64,000 nt of DNA from Halorientalis persicus (GTDB lineage Archaea; Halobacteriota; Halobacteria; Halobacteriales; Haloarculaceae): contig NZ_FOCX01000015.1 of NCBI RefSeq assembly GCF_900110215.1, forward strand, positions 24,385 to 88,384, written 5' to 3'. The stretch's first letter is position 1, and every line of letters begins with the position of its first letter. The notes beneath the pieces were generated by a model. It saw only the letters and a list, made by a program, of their open reading frames with translations. It was not told the origin of the DNA and made no database searches. A program made the translations under genes and the position numbers. Below are positions 17,553 to 26,768 of the stretch, piece after piece.

Positions 17553-18473
17553 ATGCGGGTCTCGGTCGTTCTCTGTACCCACACGCTCGACCGCTACGAC
17601 GCCTTCACCGAGGCCGCCCACAGCGTCCTCGAACAGACACACGGCGATACGGAACTGGTACTGGTCAGCGACGGCTCCGAACCCGTCTACGAACAGTTCC
17701 AGTCCGACTTCGGCGACCGCGAGGACGTGATCACACACTGTAACGACGAGAACGTCGGCCTGCTGGAGAGTCGCAACAACGGGGCCGAGATCGCCACCGG
17801 CGACGTGGTCGCGTTCGTCGACGACGACGCCGTCGCCGAGGAAGACTGGGTCGCCCAGCTCGTCGAGGCCTACGAGTACCGGGACGCCCTCGCGGCCGGC
17901 GGGAAGATGACCCCCGAGTGGGTCGCCGGCCGCCCCACGTTCCTCCCGGAGGAGTTTTACTTCCTCGTCGGGGTCACCCAGCGCGGGTTCGCCGACGGCC
18001 CCGGCGAGGTCCGCAACACCTTCGGCTCGAACATCTCCTTTCGCCGCGACGTGTTCCTCGAACTGGACGGGTTCGACACCGACATCGGGGGTCGCAAAGG
18101 CGACGAGAACCTCCAGGGCGGCGAGACCGAACTCTGTGCCCGCCTGCGCGAAGAGTACGACGCTGGGGTCTACTACAATCCCGACGCGCGCGTCGCGCAC
18201 AAGGTCTTCGAGTACCGCACTGATCCGAAATGGTTGCTCGACCGCGCGTTCTGGCAGGGGTACTCCAAACGCGGGATGGAGGTGCTGGTTCCCGAGTCCA
18301 CGGGCGAAGAGTACGACTTCCTCGGCCAGTTGCTCGGGGAGTTCGTCCCCGACCGCGCGACGGATCTCGTCACCGCCCCGTCCCGCGAGAAGGCAGTCCA
18401 GTTCGTGATGCTGTTCGTGTTCACCGCCGCAGTCGGGGTCGGCTATCTGTACGGCGCGACGAAGTGGCGCTGA
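17553..18473 (+). CDS. aglG: Dolichol-phosphate-hexose glucuronosyltransferase (AglG-like)
   Basis: 306 residues. GT-A fold, family 2: the nucleotide-sugar site (VSVVLCTHTLDRYDAFTEAA), the metal-binding DDD motif (VAFVDDDAVAEEDW) and the downstream GGKMTPEWVAGRPTFLPEEF, EVRNTFGSNISFRRDVFLEL and AHKVFEYRTDPKWLLDRAFW blocks closely resemble Haloferax AglG, which adds a hexuronic acid as the second sugar of the N-glycan. A C-terminal hydrophobic segment (FVMLFVFTAAVGVGYLYGA) anchors it to the membrane. A TATA-like AAATACC lies about 30 bases before the start. The exact sugar is inferred from Haloferax. Confidence 0.82.
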   Translation: MRVSVVLCTHTLDRYDAFTEAAHSVLEQTHGDTELVLVSDGSEPVYEQFQSDFGDREDVITHCNDENVGLLESRNNGAEIATGDVVAFVDDDAVAEEDWVAQLVEAYEYRDALAAGGKMTPEWVAGRPTFLPEEFYFLVGVTQRGFADGPGEVRNTFGSNISFRRDVFLELDGFDTDIGGRKGDENLQGGETELCARLREEYDAGVYYNPDARVAHKVFEYRTDPKWLLDRAFWQGYSKRGMEVLVPESTGEEYDFLGQLLGEFVPDRATDLVTAPSREKAVQFVMLFVFTAAVGVGYLYGATKWR

Positions 18474-18545
18474 GAGTCGGCGCCCCGACCCGAGTCCGGC
18501 GCGCCGTCGGTACGCTTAAGCGCTCGCCGTCGCTCGGCTCCGACA

Positions 18546-19733
18546 ATGACAGCCGGGGCGACCGACGGCGACGCCGGGGAGAGCGCTGGACCCACGACTC
18601 GCCTCGCGGACCTCGACGTGGCAGTCGCACACTGGGGGATCAACGCCTGGGGCGGTGCCGAGTACCTCGTCACCCACCTCGCCGAAGCCCTCGACTGTGA
18701 CCGGGTGTACACGCTCGGCGAACCGGACCCGGACGACCCCAACCCCTACGGCGACGTGCGGTTCGTCGACGTGACCCGGGACCTCTCCCCGGCCCCGCTC
18801 CGTCGCCTCCAGGCCGAGGCCGGCCGCGTCTTCGAGTACGCCCTCTGGGAAGACGTGGACTGGCGCGAGCACGGCGACCCGGACGTGCTGGTGACCTCCG
18901 GTGCAACCACGCGTGCGGTCATCACACCGGACGACACGCTCCACCTGAACTACTGTCACTCACCGCCACGGTGGTTCTACGATCTCTATCACGACCGGAA
19001 AGACTCGCTCGTGGGCCAGCTCGCACGCCCACTGGTGCGGTATCTGCGGATGCGCGACGCCACCGTCGACCCCCGCGTCGACGGCTACTTCGCCAACAGT
19101 CCGATCGTCGCCCGCCGCATCCGGAAGTTCTACGACCGTGACTCGGAGGTGCTGTATCCGCCCGTGGACCTCGCGGCCTACGAGAACCGCGGCGACGAGG
19201 GCTTCTACCTCCACCTCGGCCGACTCGACGAGGAGAAAGGCGTCCCCGCGGTCGTCGACGCCTTCGCGGGGAGCGATCACCGACTGGTGCTTGCCGGCGG
19301 CCGCGGTGACGTAGACGATCGGGTGATGGACCGGATTCGCCGCGCCGACACCATCGACTACCGCGGGTTCGTCGACGAATCCGAGAAGTACGACCTGCTC
19401 GCGACCTGTCGCGCACTGGTGTTCAACGGCCGCGGCGAGGACTTCGGGATCGTCCCCATCGAGGCCAACGCCAGCGGGAAGGCAGTGTTGACCCGCGACG
19501 AGGGGTTCCCCGCGCTCTTCGTCGACGACGGGGAGAACGGCTTCCAGCACGATGGGTCGGCAGAGGGGATCCTGGACGCCATCGAGCGGTTCGAACGGGA
19601 CGGGATCACGGGGCACCCACGGGAACGCGCCGACCGGTTCGACGTGTCGGCCTTCCGCGACAGACTGCGGGCGGGGATCGAGCGCCGCTACGACGAGTTC
19701 GGCCGCGTCGGCGCGGTCGGCAGTCGGGGTTAA
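18546..19733 (+). CDS. Glycosyltransferase family 4
   Basis: 395 residues, GT-B fold. The N-terminal domain starts with VAVAHWGINAWGGAEYLVTH; the C-terminal domain has FYLHLGRLDEEKGVPAVVDA and the family's GRGEDFGIVPIEANASGKAV motif, where the E-x7-E pair binds the donor sugar nucleotide. It lacks membrane helices and should act on the cytoplasmic face, lengthening the dolichol-linked glycan. A 10-bp palindrome CGCTTAAGCG (18513-18522) occupies the TATA position upstream. Donor and acceptor sugars cannot be told. Confidence 0.85.
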   Translation: MTAGATDGDAGESAGPTTRLADLDVAVAHWGINAWGGAEYLVTHLAEALDCDRVYTLGEPDPDDPNPYGDVRFVDVTRDLSPAPLRRLQAEAGRVFEYALWEDVDWREHGDPDVLVTSGATTRAVITPDDTLHLNYCHSPPRWFYDLYHDRKDSLVGQLARPLVRYLRMRDATVDPRVDGYFANSPIVARRIRKFYDRDSEVLYPPVDLAAYENRGDEGFYLHLGRLDEEKGVPAVVDAFAGSDHRLVLAGGRGDVDDRVMDRIRRADTIDYRGFVDESEKYDLLATCRALVFNGRGEDFGIVPIEANASGKAVLTRDEGFPALFVDDGENGFQHDGSAEGILDAIERFERDGITGHPRERADRFDVSAFRDRLRAGIERRYDEFGRVGAVGSRG

Positions 19734-19754
19734 TACAGGTGTGGTTCAGTCACA

Positions 19755-19761
19755 TTTATAA
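19755..19761 (+). promoter_or_regulatory. TATA box of the GT2-sulfatase pair
   Basis: TTTATAA about 29 bases before the ATG at 19787, implying a leaderless message. Confidence 0.6.
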
Positions 19762-19786
19762 CCCGTCCCGGCCGAACCTCGGGTGA

Positions 19787-20329
19787 ATGACCGACGTCTC
19801 GGTAGTCATCCCGAGCATCAAGGAGGACGTTCTCACGCTGGAGAGCGTGCCCGAGGGGGTGGACACGCAGGTCGTTCGGGAGGGGACGCTCAACGAGGCG
19901 CGCAACCTCGGCGTCGAACGTGCCGAACACGACCGGGTCCTCATTCTTGACGACGACATCTCGTTCGCCGAGTCGTTCTTCTGGAACCTGGCCGACCGGA
20001 TCGAGCGCGGACTGCTGGTCGGACACCCGGACTGGGACTACGGCCTGGTCGCCGGACGAGTGATGGCGTTTCACCGCGCCGACTGGGAGAGGTTCGGTGG
20101 GTTCGACGAGTTCCTGAAATCGCACATGGGGGACACGGAGTTCGCCCTGAAGTTTGTCCACCGCGGGGACGGCGTCGCACACATCGACCCGGACAAGGTC
20201 GAACACGCCCCGCACGAGCGGTCGGTCACCACGTGGGATCGCGTCTGGCGGACCGCCTACATCGCCGCGAAGTACCCGCGGTCCGCGCCGAAGATCCTAA
20301 CACGAACGATTACCGGAGTTAGTGAGTAA
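19787..20329 (+). CDS. Short glycosyltransferase family 2 protein
   Basis: 180 residues, shorter than usual for GT2. It starts with VSVVIPSIKEDVLTLESVPE, has the acidic metal motif RVLILDDDISFAESFFWNLA, and the acceptor-side block FGGFDEFLKSHMGDTEFALK. No membrane helix. It looks like a minimal GT-A transferase acting in the glycan pathway. Its stop overlaps the start of the next gene (TAATG), so the two are translated together. Confidence 0.75.
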   Translation: MTDVSVVIPSIKEDVLTLESVPEGVDTQVVREGTLNEARNLGVERAEHDRVLILDDDISFAESFFWNLADRIERGLLVGHPDWDYGLVAGRVMAFHRADWERFGGFDEFLKSHMGDTEFALKFVHRGDGVAHIDPDKVEHAPHERSVTTWDRVWRTAYIAAKYPRSAPKILTRTITGVSE

Positions 20330-21765
20330 TGGCTGACACGAATGTACTTCTGGTAGTGATGGACAGTGTCCGTGCGCGAAACTGTAGTCTTCTGGGCCAC
20401 CACAACGAGACGACGCCGAACCTGGACACCCTCGCCGACGAGGCGACGGTCTACACGCAAGCACGGTCCCCGGGTACCTGGAGTCTGCCCAGCCACACCT
20501 CGATGTTCACCGGCCTCCACGTCGAGGAGCACGGCATCCGCCGGGCCCACCACCGATTCACGGGACAGACGTTCTGGGACGAGATCCCCCACCGGACTGG
20601 CGTCTTCTCCGAGAATATGTGGATCACGGACATGGGCGTCGGGTTGGAGGACCCGTTCGACGCCATCCACGGCCAGCAGAACGTCCTCTTTCAGGAGGGA
20701 CTGGACCCCGGCAACTTCGCGCTCTCGGAGGGTCAGGGCCAGTACGTGAAGTACCTCAAGCGCTGTCTCTCCCACGATTACCCGCTCAAGTCCGCACTGA
20801 ACGGCCTGTACATCAAAGCGGCGTGGGATTTCCCCCAGCTATTGCCCGACGGCCACACGACGGGGACGCCCGCCGAGGTGTACACCGACCTGTTCACCGA
20901 GTGGATCGACGAACGCACCGACGGCTGGGGCGCCTGCATCAACTACATGGACGCCCACCTGCCCTACGAGCCCGAGGCCGAGTTCGACGAGTGGGACGAC
21001 GGCACCGCCCGCAAACTCCAAGACGACTGCGGCGACCAGGTCTGGTCGTTCAACGGCGGCGAGAAGCCCGTCTGGCAGATGCGTGGCTTTGAGTCGCTGT
21101 ACGACGGTGCCATCGCCCAGATTGACCACGAGGTCGGTCGACTCGTGGACGCGCTCAAAGCCCGAGGCGAGTGGGACGACACACTCCTGATCGTCACCGC
21201 CGACCACGGGGAAGGGTTCGGCGAACCCTCCGAGGTCCGGCCCGACGCCATCATCACCGGCCACGGGGCCGGCATCCACGAACTCCAGTTGCACGTCCCA
21301 CTGCTCGTGAAGTTCCCCGGTCAGGAGACGGGCGCGACCCACGACGAACCGGTGTCGCTGACGGACACGCCCCACGTCGTGCGGGCCGCCCTCAACGGGG
21401 ACTGGGAGACCGACGAGTACGTCACCGAGGGCCCGGTGCTGGCCTCCTCCCACGGCCTCGAAGAGCCCATGGAGGAACGCGCGAGCAAGTTGGTCGACGA
21501 CCTCTGGCTGTACAACGGTGATTACCGGGCACTCTACACCGACCGGGGTGACCACGTCGAGAAGCAGATCACGTGGCGTGACGACTACGAGTCCGTCGTC
21601 GACGTGTTCGACGCCCAAGTGAGCCGTGTATTCAGGGGCGAGTCGGCTCCGAACGTCCGCGAAGCCTTCACCGAGCTCGCCGACGCCGGCATCCGGGAAT
21701 CCGCCGGCGACGTGGACGTATCGGGCGCGACCGAACAGCGCCTTGAAGACCTCGGGTATATGTAG
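20329..21765 (+). CDS. Sulfatase / alkaline-phosphatase-superfamily enzyme
   Basis: 478 residues. The fold is clear from NVLLVVMDSVRARNCSLLGH (metal-binding Asp), WSLPSHTSMFTGLHVEEHG (the active-site region, SLPSH, corresponding to the C/S-x-P-S-R signature with His in place of Arg), and LLIVTADHGEGFGE (the second metal site). It ends in the usual sulfatase tail LEDLGY. It may add or remove sulfate or phosphate groups on glycans; the missing Cys makes classical formylglycine activation uncertain. Overlaps the GT2 gene by one base. Confidence 0.8.
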   Translation: MADTNVLLVVMDSVRARNCSLLGHHNETTPNLDTLADEATVYTQARSPGTWSLPSHTSMFTGLHVEEHGIRRAHHRFTGQTFWDEIPHRTGVFSENMWITDMGVGLEDPFDAIHGQQNVLFQEGLDPGNFALSEGQGQYVKYLKRCLSHDYPLKSALNGLYIKAAWDFPQLLPDGHTTGTPAEVYTDLFTEWIDERTDGWGACINYMDAHLPYEPEAEFDEWDDGTARKLQDDCGDQVWSFNGGEKPVWQMRGFESLYDGAIAQIDHEVGRLVDALKARGEWDDTLLIVTADHGEGFGEPSEVRPDAIITGHGAGIHELQLHVPLLVKFPGQETGATHDEPVSLTDTPHVVRAALNGDWETDEYVTEGPVLASSHGLEEPMEERASKLVDDLWLYNGDYRALYTDRGDHVEKQITWRDDYESVVDVFDAQVSRVFRGESAPNVREAFTELADAGIRESAGDVDVSGATEQRLEDLGYM

Positions 21766-21811
21766 CGGTCGGCCCTATGGTTTTTAATCTTGTCCGAGGA
21801 ATGCCAATCGC

Positions 21812-22855
21812 ATGGAGGTAGCACTCGTCGGGACTCTCCCGGATGCCGACGCGACGGACCACCGTGGTCCCGAGCGGACTACAATTGGGCTGGGTGAAGC
21901 ACTCTCATCTGTCGGGGTCGATGTGACGGTGGTTGCTGATGAAGGAGATCCAGCGAAGATCGGCGTTCCTGCTTACGTCCTCTGTGACGAGCAGTCTCCA
22001 GGGATCGGCCGAATGATGCGATTCAACCACGAAATTCACAGCCGTAGCCTGCTTGATTCCGCGGATATCGTCCACACGTGGCGACCTCTGTACGAGGCCG
22101 ACGTGATGTCCTGGCACGGCATAGGGATGGAAGACGAGGTGGAAGCGGCGTTCCCAGGCACTTTCGATTGGAAGTGGCGACTCGGTGCGAAAATTCACCG
22201 TTGGGCGAAGACACTGACTGCCCATCGGGCCGACTACTCGGTCGTGACAGCACCGGGGAATTGCGGATTCGCCGAAAAATACCGGGTGCCGGTCGACGAT
22301 GTGATACCTGTCGGTGTCGAAAATAGATTCCGTCAAGCGGACAGTTATGACGACTCTGTGGATGTGCTCACGGTCTCCCGGATCGAACGGCGGAAACAGC
22401 CTCACTTCGTCGATCAACACACACCTGATAGCTACGAAACGGCTGTTGTGGGAGGCGCTTCGGACCAGTCTTACGCAGGATCACTATCGGAACGGTGGGT
22501 TGGCAGAGTCAACGATACGGAATTGCTTTCCTACTATCGTTCCGCTGGCGTGTTTGTCCTGCCGTCGTACTTCGAGCCGTTCGGCCTGACGGCCGCGGAA
22601 GCGATGGCTGCCGAAACGCCGTTGGTCGTCGCAGATACGACTGCGATCTCCGAGTGGGTTCGAGAGTACGACCTCGGTGCTGTCTACGAGTTCGACAACC
22701 CAGCGAGTTACCGCCAAGCGATCCAAACCGTCTTCGAAGACAGGGACCGCTACATTGAGAACGCTACAGCGTTCGTCGAAAACCGCCTCACATGGCGAAC
22801 TATCGCCGAGGAGTACGTGGATCTGTACCAGCAAATCGACGCAGACGTCACGTAA
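21812..22855 (+). CDS. Glycosyltransferase family 4, atypical composition
   Basis: 347 residues, GT-B fold: VDVLTVSRIERRKQPHFVDQ opens the donor domain, and VFVLPSYFEPFGLTAAEAMA is the donor-binding motif, with two Glu spaced as in family 4. Compared with its neighbours, the gene has more A/T-ending codons and fewer acidic residues, a sign of separate acquisition or exchange of a glycan-specific gene. A TTTTTAATC box about 28 bases before the ATG suggests its own leaderless transcript. The sugar is unknown. Confidence 0.82.
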   Translation: MEVALVGTLPDADATDHRGPERTTIGLGEALSSVGVDVTVVADEGDPAKIGVPAYVLCDEQSPGIGRMMRFNHEIHSRSLLDSADIVHTWRPLYEADVMSWHGIGMEDEVEAAFPGTFDWKWRLGAKIHRWAKTLTAHRADYSVVTAPGNCGFAEKYRVPVDDVIPVGVENRFRQADSYDDSVDVLTVSRIERRKQPHFVDQHTPDSYETAVVGGASDQSYAGSLSERWVGRVNDTELLSYYRSAGVFVLPSYFEPFGLTAAEAMAAETPLVVADTTAISEWVREYDLGAVYEFDNPASYRQAIQTVFEDRDRYIENATAFVENRLTWRTIAEEYVDLYQQIDADVT

Positions 22856-22927
22856 CCTAAGACAGAATCAGAGACGTGGCTGAAGTAGTCTTTGTCATTG
22901 GATGATAGACAAGTTGATCATGACGGT

Positions 22928-22935
22928 TTTATAAG
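22928..22935 (+). promoter_or_regulatory. TATA box of phosphatase-family gene
   Basis: TTTATAAG centred 26 bases before the ATG at 22958. It excludes an in-frame TTG start at 22892, which lies before the box. Confidence 0.6.
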
Positions 22936-22957
22936 TTCGACTGTCTACGATCAGGAT

Positions 22958-23857
22958 ATGGTAATCGTCGTGTTGGCGCTGGACGCCGCCGACGTCCGTC
23001 ACGCGGAGGACTTCGGCTGTGAGAACTTACTGTTAGACGAGCACACGAAGATGCAGTCGGTCGCTCACAGGCTCGAACATCCGCACACGGGCGAGGCCTG
23101 GCCCTCCATCGCCACCGGTCTCCACCCGACGGAACACGGCATGACGGGCCACGGGGAGTGGGACAGTCAGGCCCTGACGCTGCTCTCGCGGGTCGCACAC
23201 ACGCTGAACGTCAGCGGGAACATCCGGAGCCGGATTGGGGACGCCATCAAGCAGAACACGGGACAGGACTGGAGTTTGCAGATCGTCGACGAGCCGACCT
23301 TCCTCGACGGGGAGTACCGGGCCATCCACAACTGGCCCGGCGCCTACCGCAACGAGGCGCTGCACTACATCTGGGGGCTGTTCGAGGAAGTCAAGGAGGA
23401 TCGGATGTCCGAGGAGACGCTCATCCGGGAGACCTACACCGAGGCCGCCAGCAAGTTCGGCTGGGTCCACGAGGCGATCACCCACGACATCGAGATCGCC
23501 GCGACGCACATCCACGTCATCGACGTACTCGGCCACATCTACTCGGACGACCGCGAGTCCTACCGACAGGTGTACGAGGACGTCGACGAGCGGGTCGGCG
23601 AGGTCCGGGACGCACTGGGCGAGGACGACGAACTCCTGATCCTGAGCGACCACGGCATGGAGACGACGTGGCTGGACGACGACGACCCCGGCACCCACTC
23701 CTGGCGGGCCATCGCCTCGACGACGGTCGGCTCCCCGCCCGAACACGCCCTCGACGTCAAGGCGTGGGTCGAGGAGCACGTCCAAGAGATCGACCCTGAG
23801 CGGACACGGGCCGACATCCCGGAAGACCAGCTCCGCGAACTCGGCTACATCGACTGA
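22958..23857 (+). CDS. Alkaline-phosphatase-superfamily (phosphodiesterase-like) protein
   Basis: 299 residues. Begins MVIVVLALDAADVRHAEDFG (metal-binding Asp in LDAAD), has the nucleophile region GEAWPSIATGLHPTEHGMTG (Ser or Thr in the WPSIATG motif of nucleotide pyrophosphatase/phosphodiesterases), and ELLILSDHGMETTWL (second metal site). The C-terminus LRELGYID resembles those of the cluster's sulfatases. It likely hydrolyses a phosphate or sulfate ester of a glycan or lipid carrier; substrate unknown. Followed 22 bases later by the flippase gene. Confidence 0.78.
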   Translation: MVIVVLALDAADVRHAEDFGCENLLLDEHTKMQSVAHRLEHPHTGEAWPSIATGLHPTEHGMTGHGEWDSQALTLLSRVAHTLNVSGNIRSRIGDAIKQNTGQDWSLQIVDEPTFLDGEYRAIHNWPGAYRNEALHYIWGLFEEVKEDRMSEETLIRETYTEAASKFGWVHEAITHDIEIAATHIHVIDVLGHIYSDDRESYRQVYEDVDERVGEVRDALGEDDELLILSDHGMETTWLDDDDPGTHSWRAIASTTVGSPPEHALDVKAWVEEHVQEIDPERTRADIPEDQLRELGYID

Positions 23858-23879
23858 ATGTTCCCCACCCTGTACGACG

Positions 23880-25331
23880 ATGAGTGACCGCTCGGACTTC
23901 GGCGAGCAGGTCGGATTCGGGTTCGTTGGCCGGCTCCTGACCGCGGCCCTGGGCCTGGCCGGGACCGTCGTGGTCGCCCGGATGACCATCCCGGAAGTGT
24001 ACGGGCTGTACTTTTTCATCTACGGCGTCGCCGACACGCTGAATAACCCCTTCGGCGGCTGGGTCGAGGGCTGTCGCAAACGCATCACCGAGAGCGAGGC
24101 CGAGGAGGGCGAGATCATGGGCGCGTACGTCCTCGGTCTCGCGCTGTTCACCGTCTTCGGCGTCGCGGTGATCGCCATCGCCGGCGAGTTCGGGGCGCAG
24201 TACATCCCCGTGGACGGCCTCGGACAGCACTGGCCGGTGCTTGCCGCGCTGTTCGTTGGTCTGAACCTCACCCAGCAGACGGGGATGATCCTCAGCGTCC
24301 GGCCGAACTTCGGGTACCACAGCTGGATCGACCTCCTCAAGACCGTCCTGAAGTACGTCGGCCAGATCGGCCTCGTCGTCCTCGGCTACGAGGCCGGCGG
24401 CCTCGTGCTGGGGACGGCGCTGGCGCTCGTCGTGGTCGCGCCGCTCCCATTCCGGCTGATCGGCGTCCGGCCACAACTGCCGACCCGCGCGACGGTCCGC
24501 CGGATCTGGACGTTTGCCAAGCCGAAATTCCCACAGAGTATGCTCAACACGATGATGGGGCGGATCGACACCATCCTGATCGGGGTCCTGGCAACCAGCG
24601 CGTTCGTCGGGTACTACAACGTCGCCCTCCGCATCTCCGCGCCGGCCATCTTCGTCACGCAACTCATCTCGAACGGGGCCTACGGCGACATCAGCGACCT
24701 GCACAGCCGTGGGGAAGCGGTCGCGGAACGTCTGCGCCACTCCGCCTCCTACAGCAGCGTCCTGTCGGTTCCGCTGTTTTTCGGTGCGCTCATCCTCGGG
24801 CGGGAGATTCTGGTCACCGCCTACGAGCCCAAGTACGCCGCGGCGGGTACCTTTCTGGTACTGATCGCGCTGTATCGCCTGCTCATCACGCAGGAGCAGG
24901 TCTTTGCCTCCGCCATCAACGGCCTCGATATGCCCTACACCAGCTTCCGCATCTCGCTGGTGAAGTTTGTCACGAACGTCGCGGGCAGTGTCGGGCTGTT
25001 CTTCGTGATGGGCCCCATCGGCGTCGTCGTGGGGTCGACCATCGCCCAGTTCGTCACGTACGCGCTGTCGGTCTACGCCGTCAAGGTGAAAGTACCGTCG
25101 CTCACGATCGTTCCTAAGCCCCTGCTCCACCAGTTCGTCGCTGGCGGCGTCATGGCGGCCGTGACTTGGGGGATTCGACAGGTGGTCCCGGTGCGATCCT
25201 GGGTGTACGTGGTCGCGCTGGTCGGGGCCGGTGCGGCGGTCTACGGGGCCGTCCTGCTTGCGGTCAGCGAACACCATCGGGCGACGTTGCGGAACGTCTT
25301 GGGCGGGCTCCTCGGGAAGGTCGTTCCCTGA
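23880..25331 (+). CDS. Wzx-type polysaccharide/lipid-linked glycan flippase
   Basis: 483 residues with about 14 hydrophobic segments, the layout of the MATE/MVF-related polysaccharide transporters. It begins with a short polar end then GFVGRLLTAALGLAGTVVVA and has the typical pore region FAKPKFPQSMLNTMMGRIDT. In Haloferax the related AglR helps move dolichol-phosphate-mannose across the membrane, so here it probably flips glycan-charged dolichol phosphate to the outside for AglB. The narrow gap to the preceding gene suggests co-transcription. Confidence 0.85.
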   Translation: MSDRSDFGEQVGFGFVGRLLTAALGLAGTVVVARMTIPEVYGLYFFIYGVADTLNNPFGGWVEGCRKRITESEAEEGEIMGAYVLGLALFTVFGVAVIAIAGEFGAQYIPVDGLGQHWPVLAALFVGLNLTQQTGMILSVRPNFGYHSWIDLLKTVLKYVGQIGLVVLGYEAGGLVLGTALALVVVAPLPFRLIGVRPQLPTRATVRRIWTFAKPKFPQSMLNTMMGRIDTILIGVLATSAFVGYYNVALRISAPAIFVTQLISNGAYGDISDLHSRGEAVAERLRHSASYSSVLSVPLFFGALILGREILVTAYEPKYAAAGTFLVLIALYRLLITQEQVFASAINGLDMPYTSFRISLVKFVTNVAGSVGLFFVMGPIGVVVGSTIAQFVTYALSVYAVKVKVPSLTIVPKPLLHQFVAGGVMAAVTWGIRQVVPVRSWVYVVALVGAGAAVYGAVLLAVSEHHRATLRNVLGGLLGKVVP

Positions 25332-25397
25332 GAAGTCCGCGACCGGTCGCCGCGCTGAAGGGAAGGGACTAAATCGGGAGGTTAGCAACACTGCTCC

Positions 25398-26768
25398 ATG
25401 GCCCAGAACGTCGTCCTGGTGACGGTCGACTCGCTCCGGGCGGATCACGTGGGGAGTTACGGGTACGACCGGGACACGACGCCGGAACTCGACGCGTACG
25501 CTGAGGATGGGCACCGGTTCAGCGCCGCCTTCACACACGCCTGTGCTACCCGGCCGTCGTTCCCCGCGATCATGACATCCTCGCATCCGCTCATGTACGG
25601 GGGCTTCGAGCAACTCTCGGAGAACCGGACGCTCGTCTCGGAAGTCCTCTCCGAACAGGGGTACGCCACTGGGGGGTTCCACTCCAACCTCTACCTGAGC
25701 GCCGAATTCGGTTACGAACGCGGCTTCGACACGCTGTACGACTCGCGGGCCGACCCATCGCTGATGACCCGGCTCCGCCAGGCCGTCAAGGACAACCTCG
25801 ACTCGGACGGGCTGGTCTACCGTGCCCTTGAAAAACTGTATCAGGGCACCGAGCGCGCCGCCGGCGTCGACGTGGGATCGTACTACGTCTCGGCGGAGGA
25901 TATCACCGACCGGGCACTGGAGTGGGCTGCCGATCAGGGCGACCGTCCGACCTTCCTCTGGGTCCACTACATGGATCCGCATCACCCCTACTCGCCGCCG
26001 GAGGCGTACCAGATCTACTCCGACATCAGCCGCCGTGAGGGCGTCAAACTTCGCCCGAAGATGATGGAGAACGACGAGGACATCACCGACGAGGAACTCC
26101 AGACGCTGATCGACCTCTACGACGGCGAAATCCGCTACACGGACGCCCAAATCGGCCGGCTGCTCTCCTCGCTTGAGGATCAGTGGGACGACTGGATGGC
26201 TATCGTCACCGCTGACCACGGCGAGGAGTTCCGCGATCACGGCGAGTTCTTCCACCAAAACCGCTTCTACGACGAGGTGATGCACGTCCCGCTGATCGTC
26301 TACGACGGTCGGTCGTCAGGCACCCACGACGAGATGGTCGGGCTCATGGATGTCGCGCCGACGGTAACCACTTTTGCCGGCGACGAGACACGCCCGGAGA
26401 ACTGGTGGGGGTACCCGCTGAACCCGCTCCTAGAGGGCCGGCCCGAAGAGTGGGAGCGAGAGGGCGTCTGCGGCAGTTGGTACGACGTGCCGACGGAGAC
26501 CGAGCGGTTCGCGTACCGGACTGCCGACTGGAAATACATCAGGGATTACGTCCACGACGCCGAAGAACTGTACGATCTGCGAGCCGACCCGGACGAACGG
26601 TCAAATCTTCTCGACGGTGACGGCGCGGAACCCGATGTCCTCGACGAGATGCGGGTGGTCGTGGAAGACCTCGAAGCAGACATCGAATCGACCGACACCG
26701 ACGTAGCATCCGTCGAGATGGACGACGAAATCAAAGAGCGACTCCGGAACCTTGGTTATCAGGAGTAG
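25398..26768 (+). CDS. Sulfatase family protein
   Basis: 456 residues. Sulfatase fold from VVLVTVDSLRADHVGSYGYD (metal Asp), the active-site region CATRPSFPAIMTSS, WMAIVTADHGEEFRDHGEFF (metal-binding DH) and the usual end LRNLGYQE. The signature position reads ATRPSF rather than CxPSR, although a Cys lies three residues before Pro, so activation is uncertain. It may trim sulfate from surface glycans or act on phosphate esters. Its last 10 bases overlap the end of the convergent TrmB-family gene. Confidence 0.82.
   Translation: MAQNVVLVTVDSLRADHVGSYGYDRDTTPELDAYAEDGHRFSAAFTHACATRPSFPAIMTSSHPLMYGGFEQLSENRTLVSEVLSEQGYATGGFHSNLYLSAEFGYERGFDTLYDSRADPSLMTRLRQAVKDNLDSDGLVYRALEKLYQGTERAAGVDVGSYYVSAEDITDRALEWAADQGDRPTFLWVHYMDPHHPYSPPEAYQIYSDISRREGVKLRPKMMENDEDITDEELQTLIDLYDGEIRYTDAQIGRLLSSLEDQWDDWMAIVTADHGEEFRDHGEFFHQNRFYDEVMHVPLIVYDGRSSGTHDEMVGLMDVAPTVTTFAGDETRPENWWGYPLNPLLEGRPEEWEREGVCGSWYDVPTETERFAYRTADWKYIRDYVHDAEELYDLRADPDERSNLLDGDGAEPDVLDEMRVVVEDLEADIESTDTDVASVEMDDEIKERLRNLGYQE

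Noticed and set aside
22892..22957. TTG start that would lengthen the phosphatase-family protein by 22 residues
   Set aside because: The TATA box at 22928-22935 lies inside that extension, so the message begins later.
23757..26285. 842-codon open frame on the minus strand under the flippase and sulfatase genes
   Set aside because: Shadow of two well-supported plus-strand genes, with repetitive Asp/Arg/Val-rich sequence and no family features.
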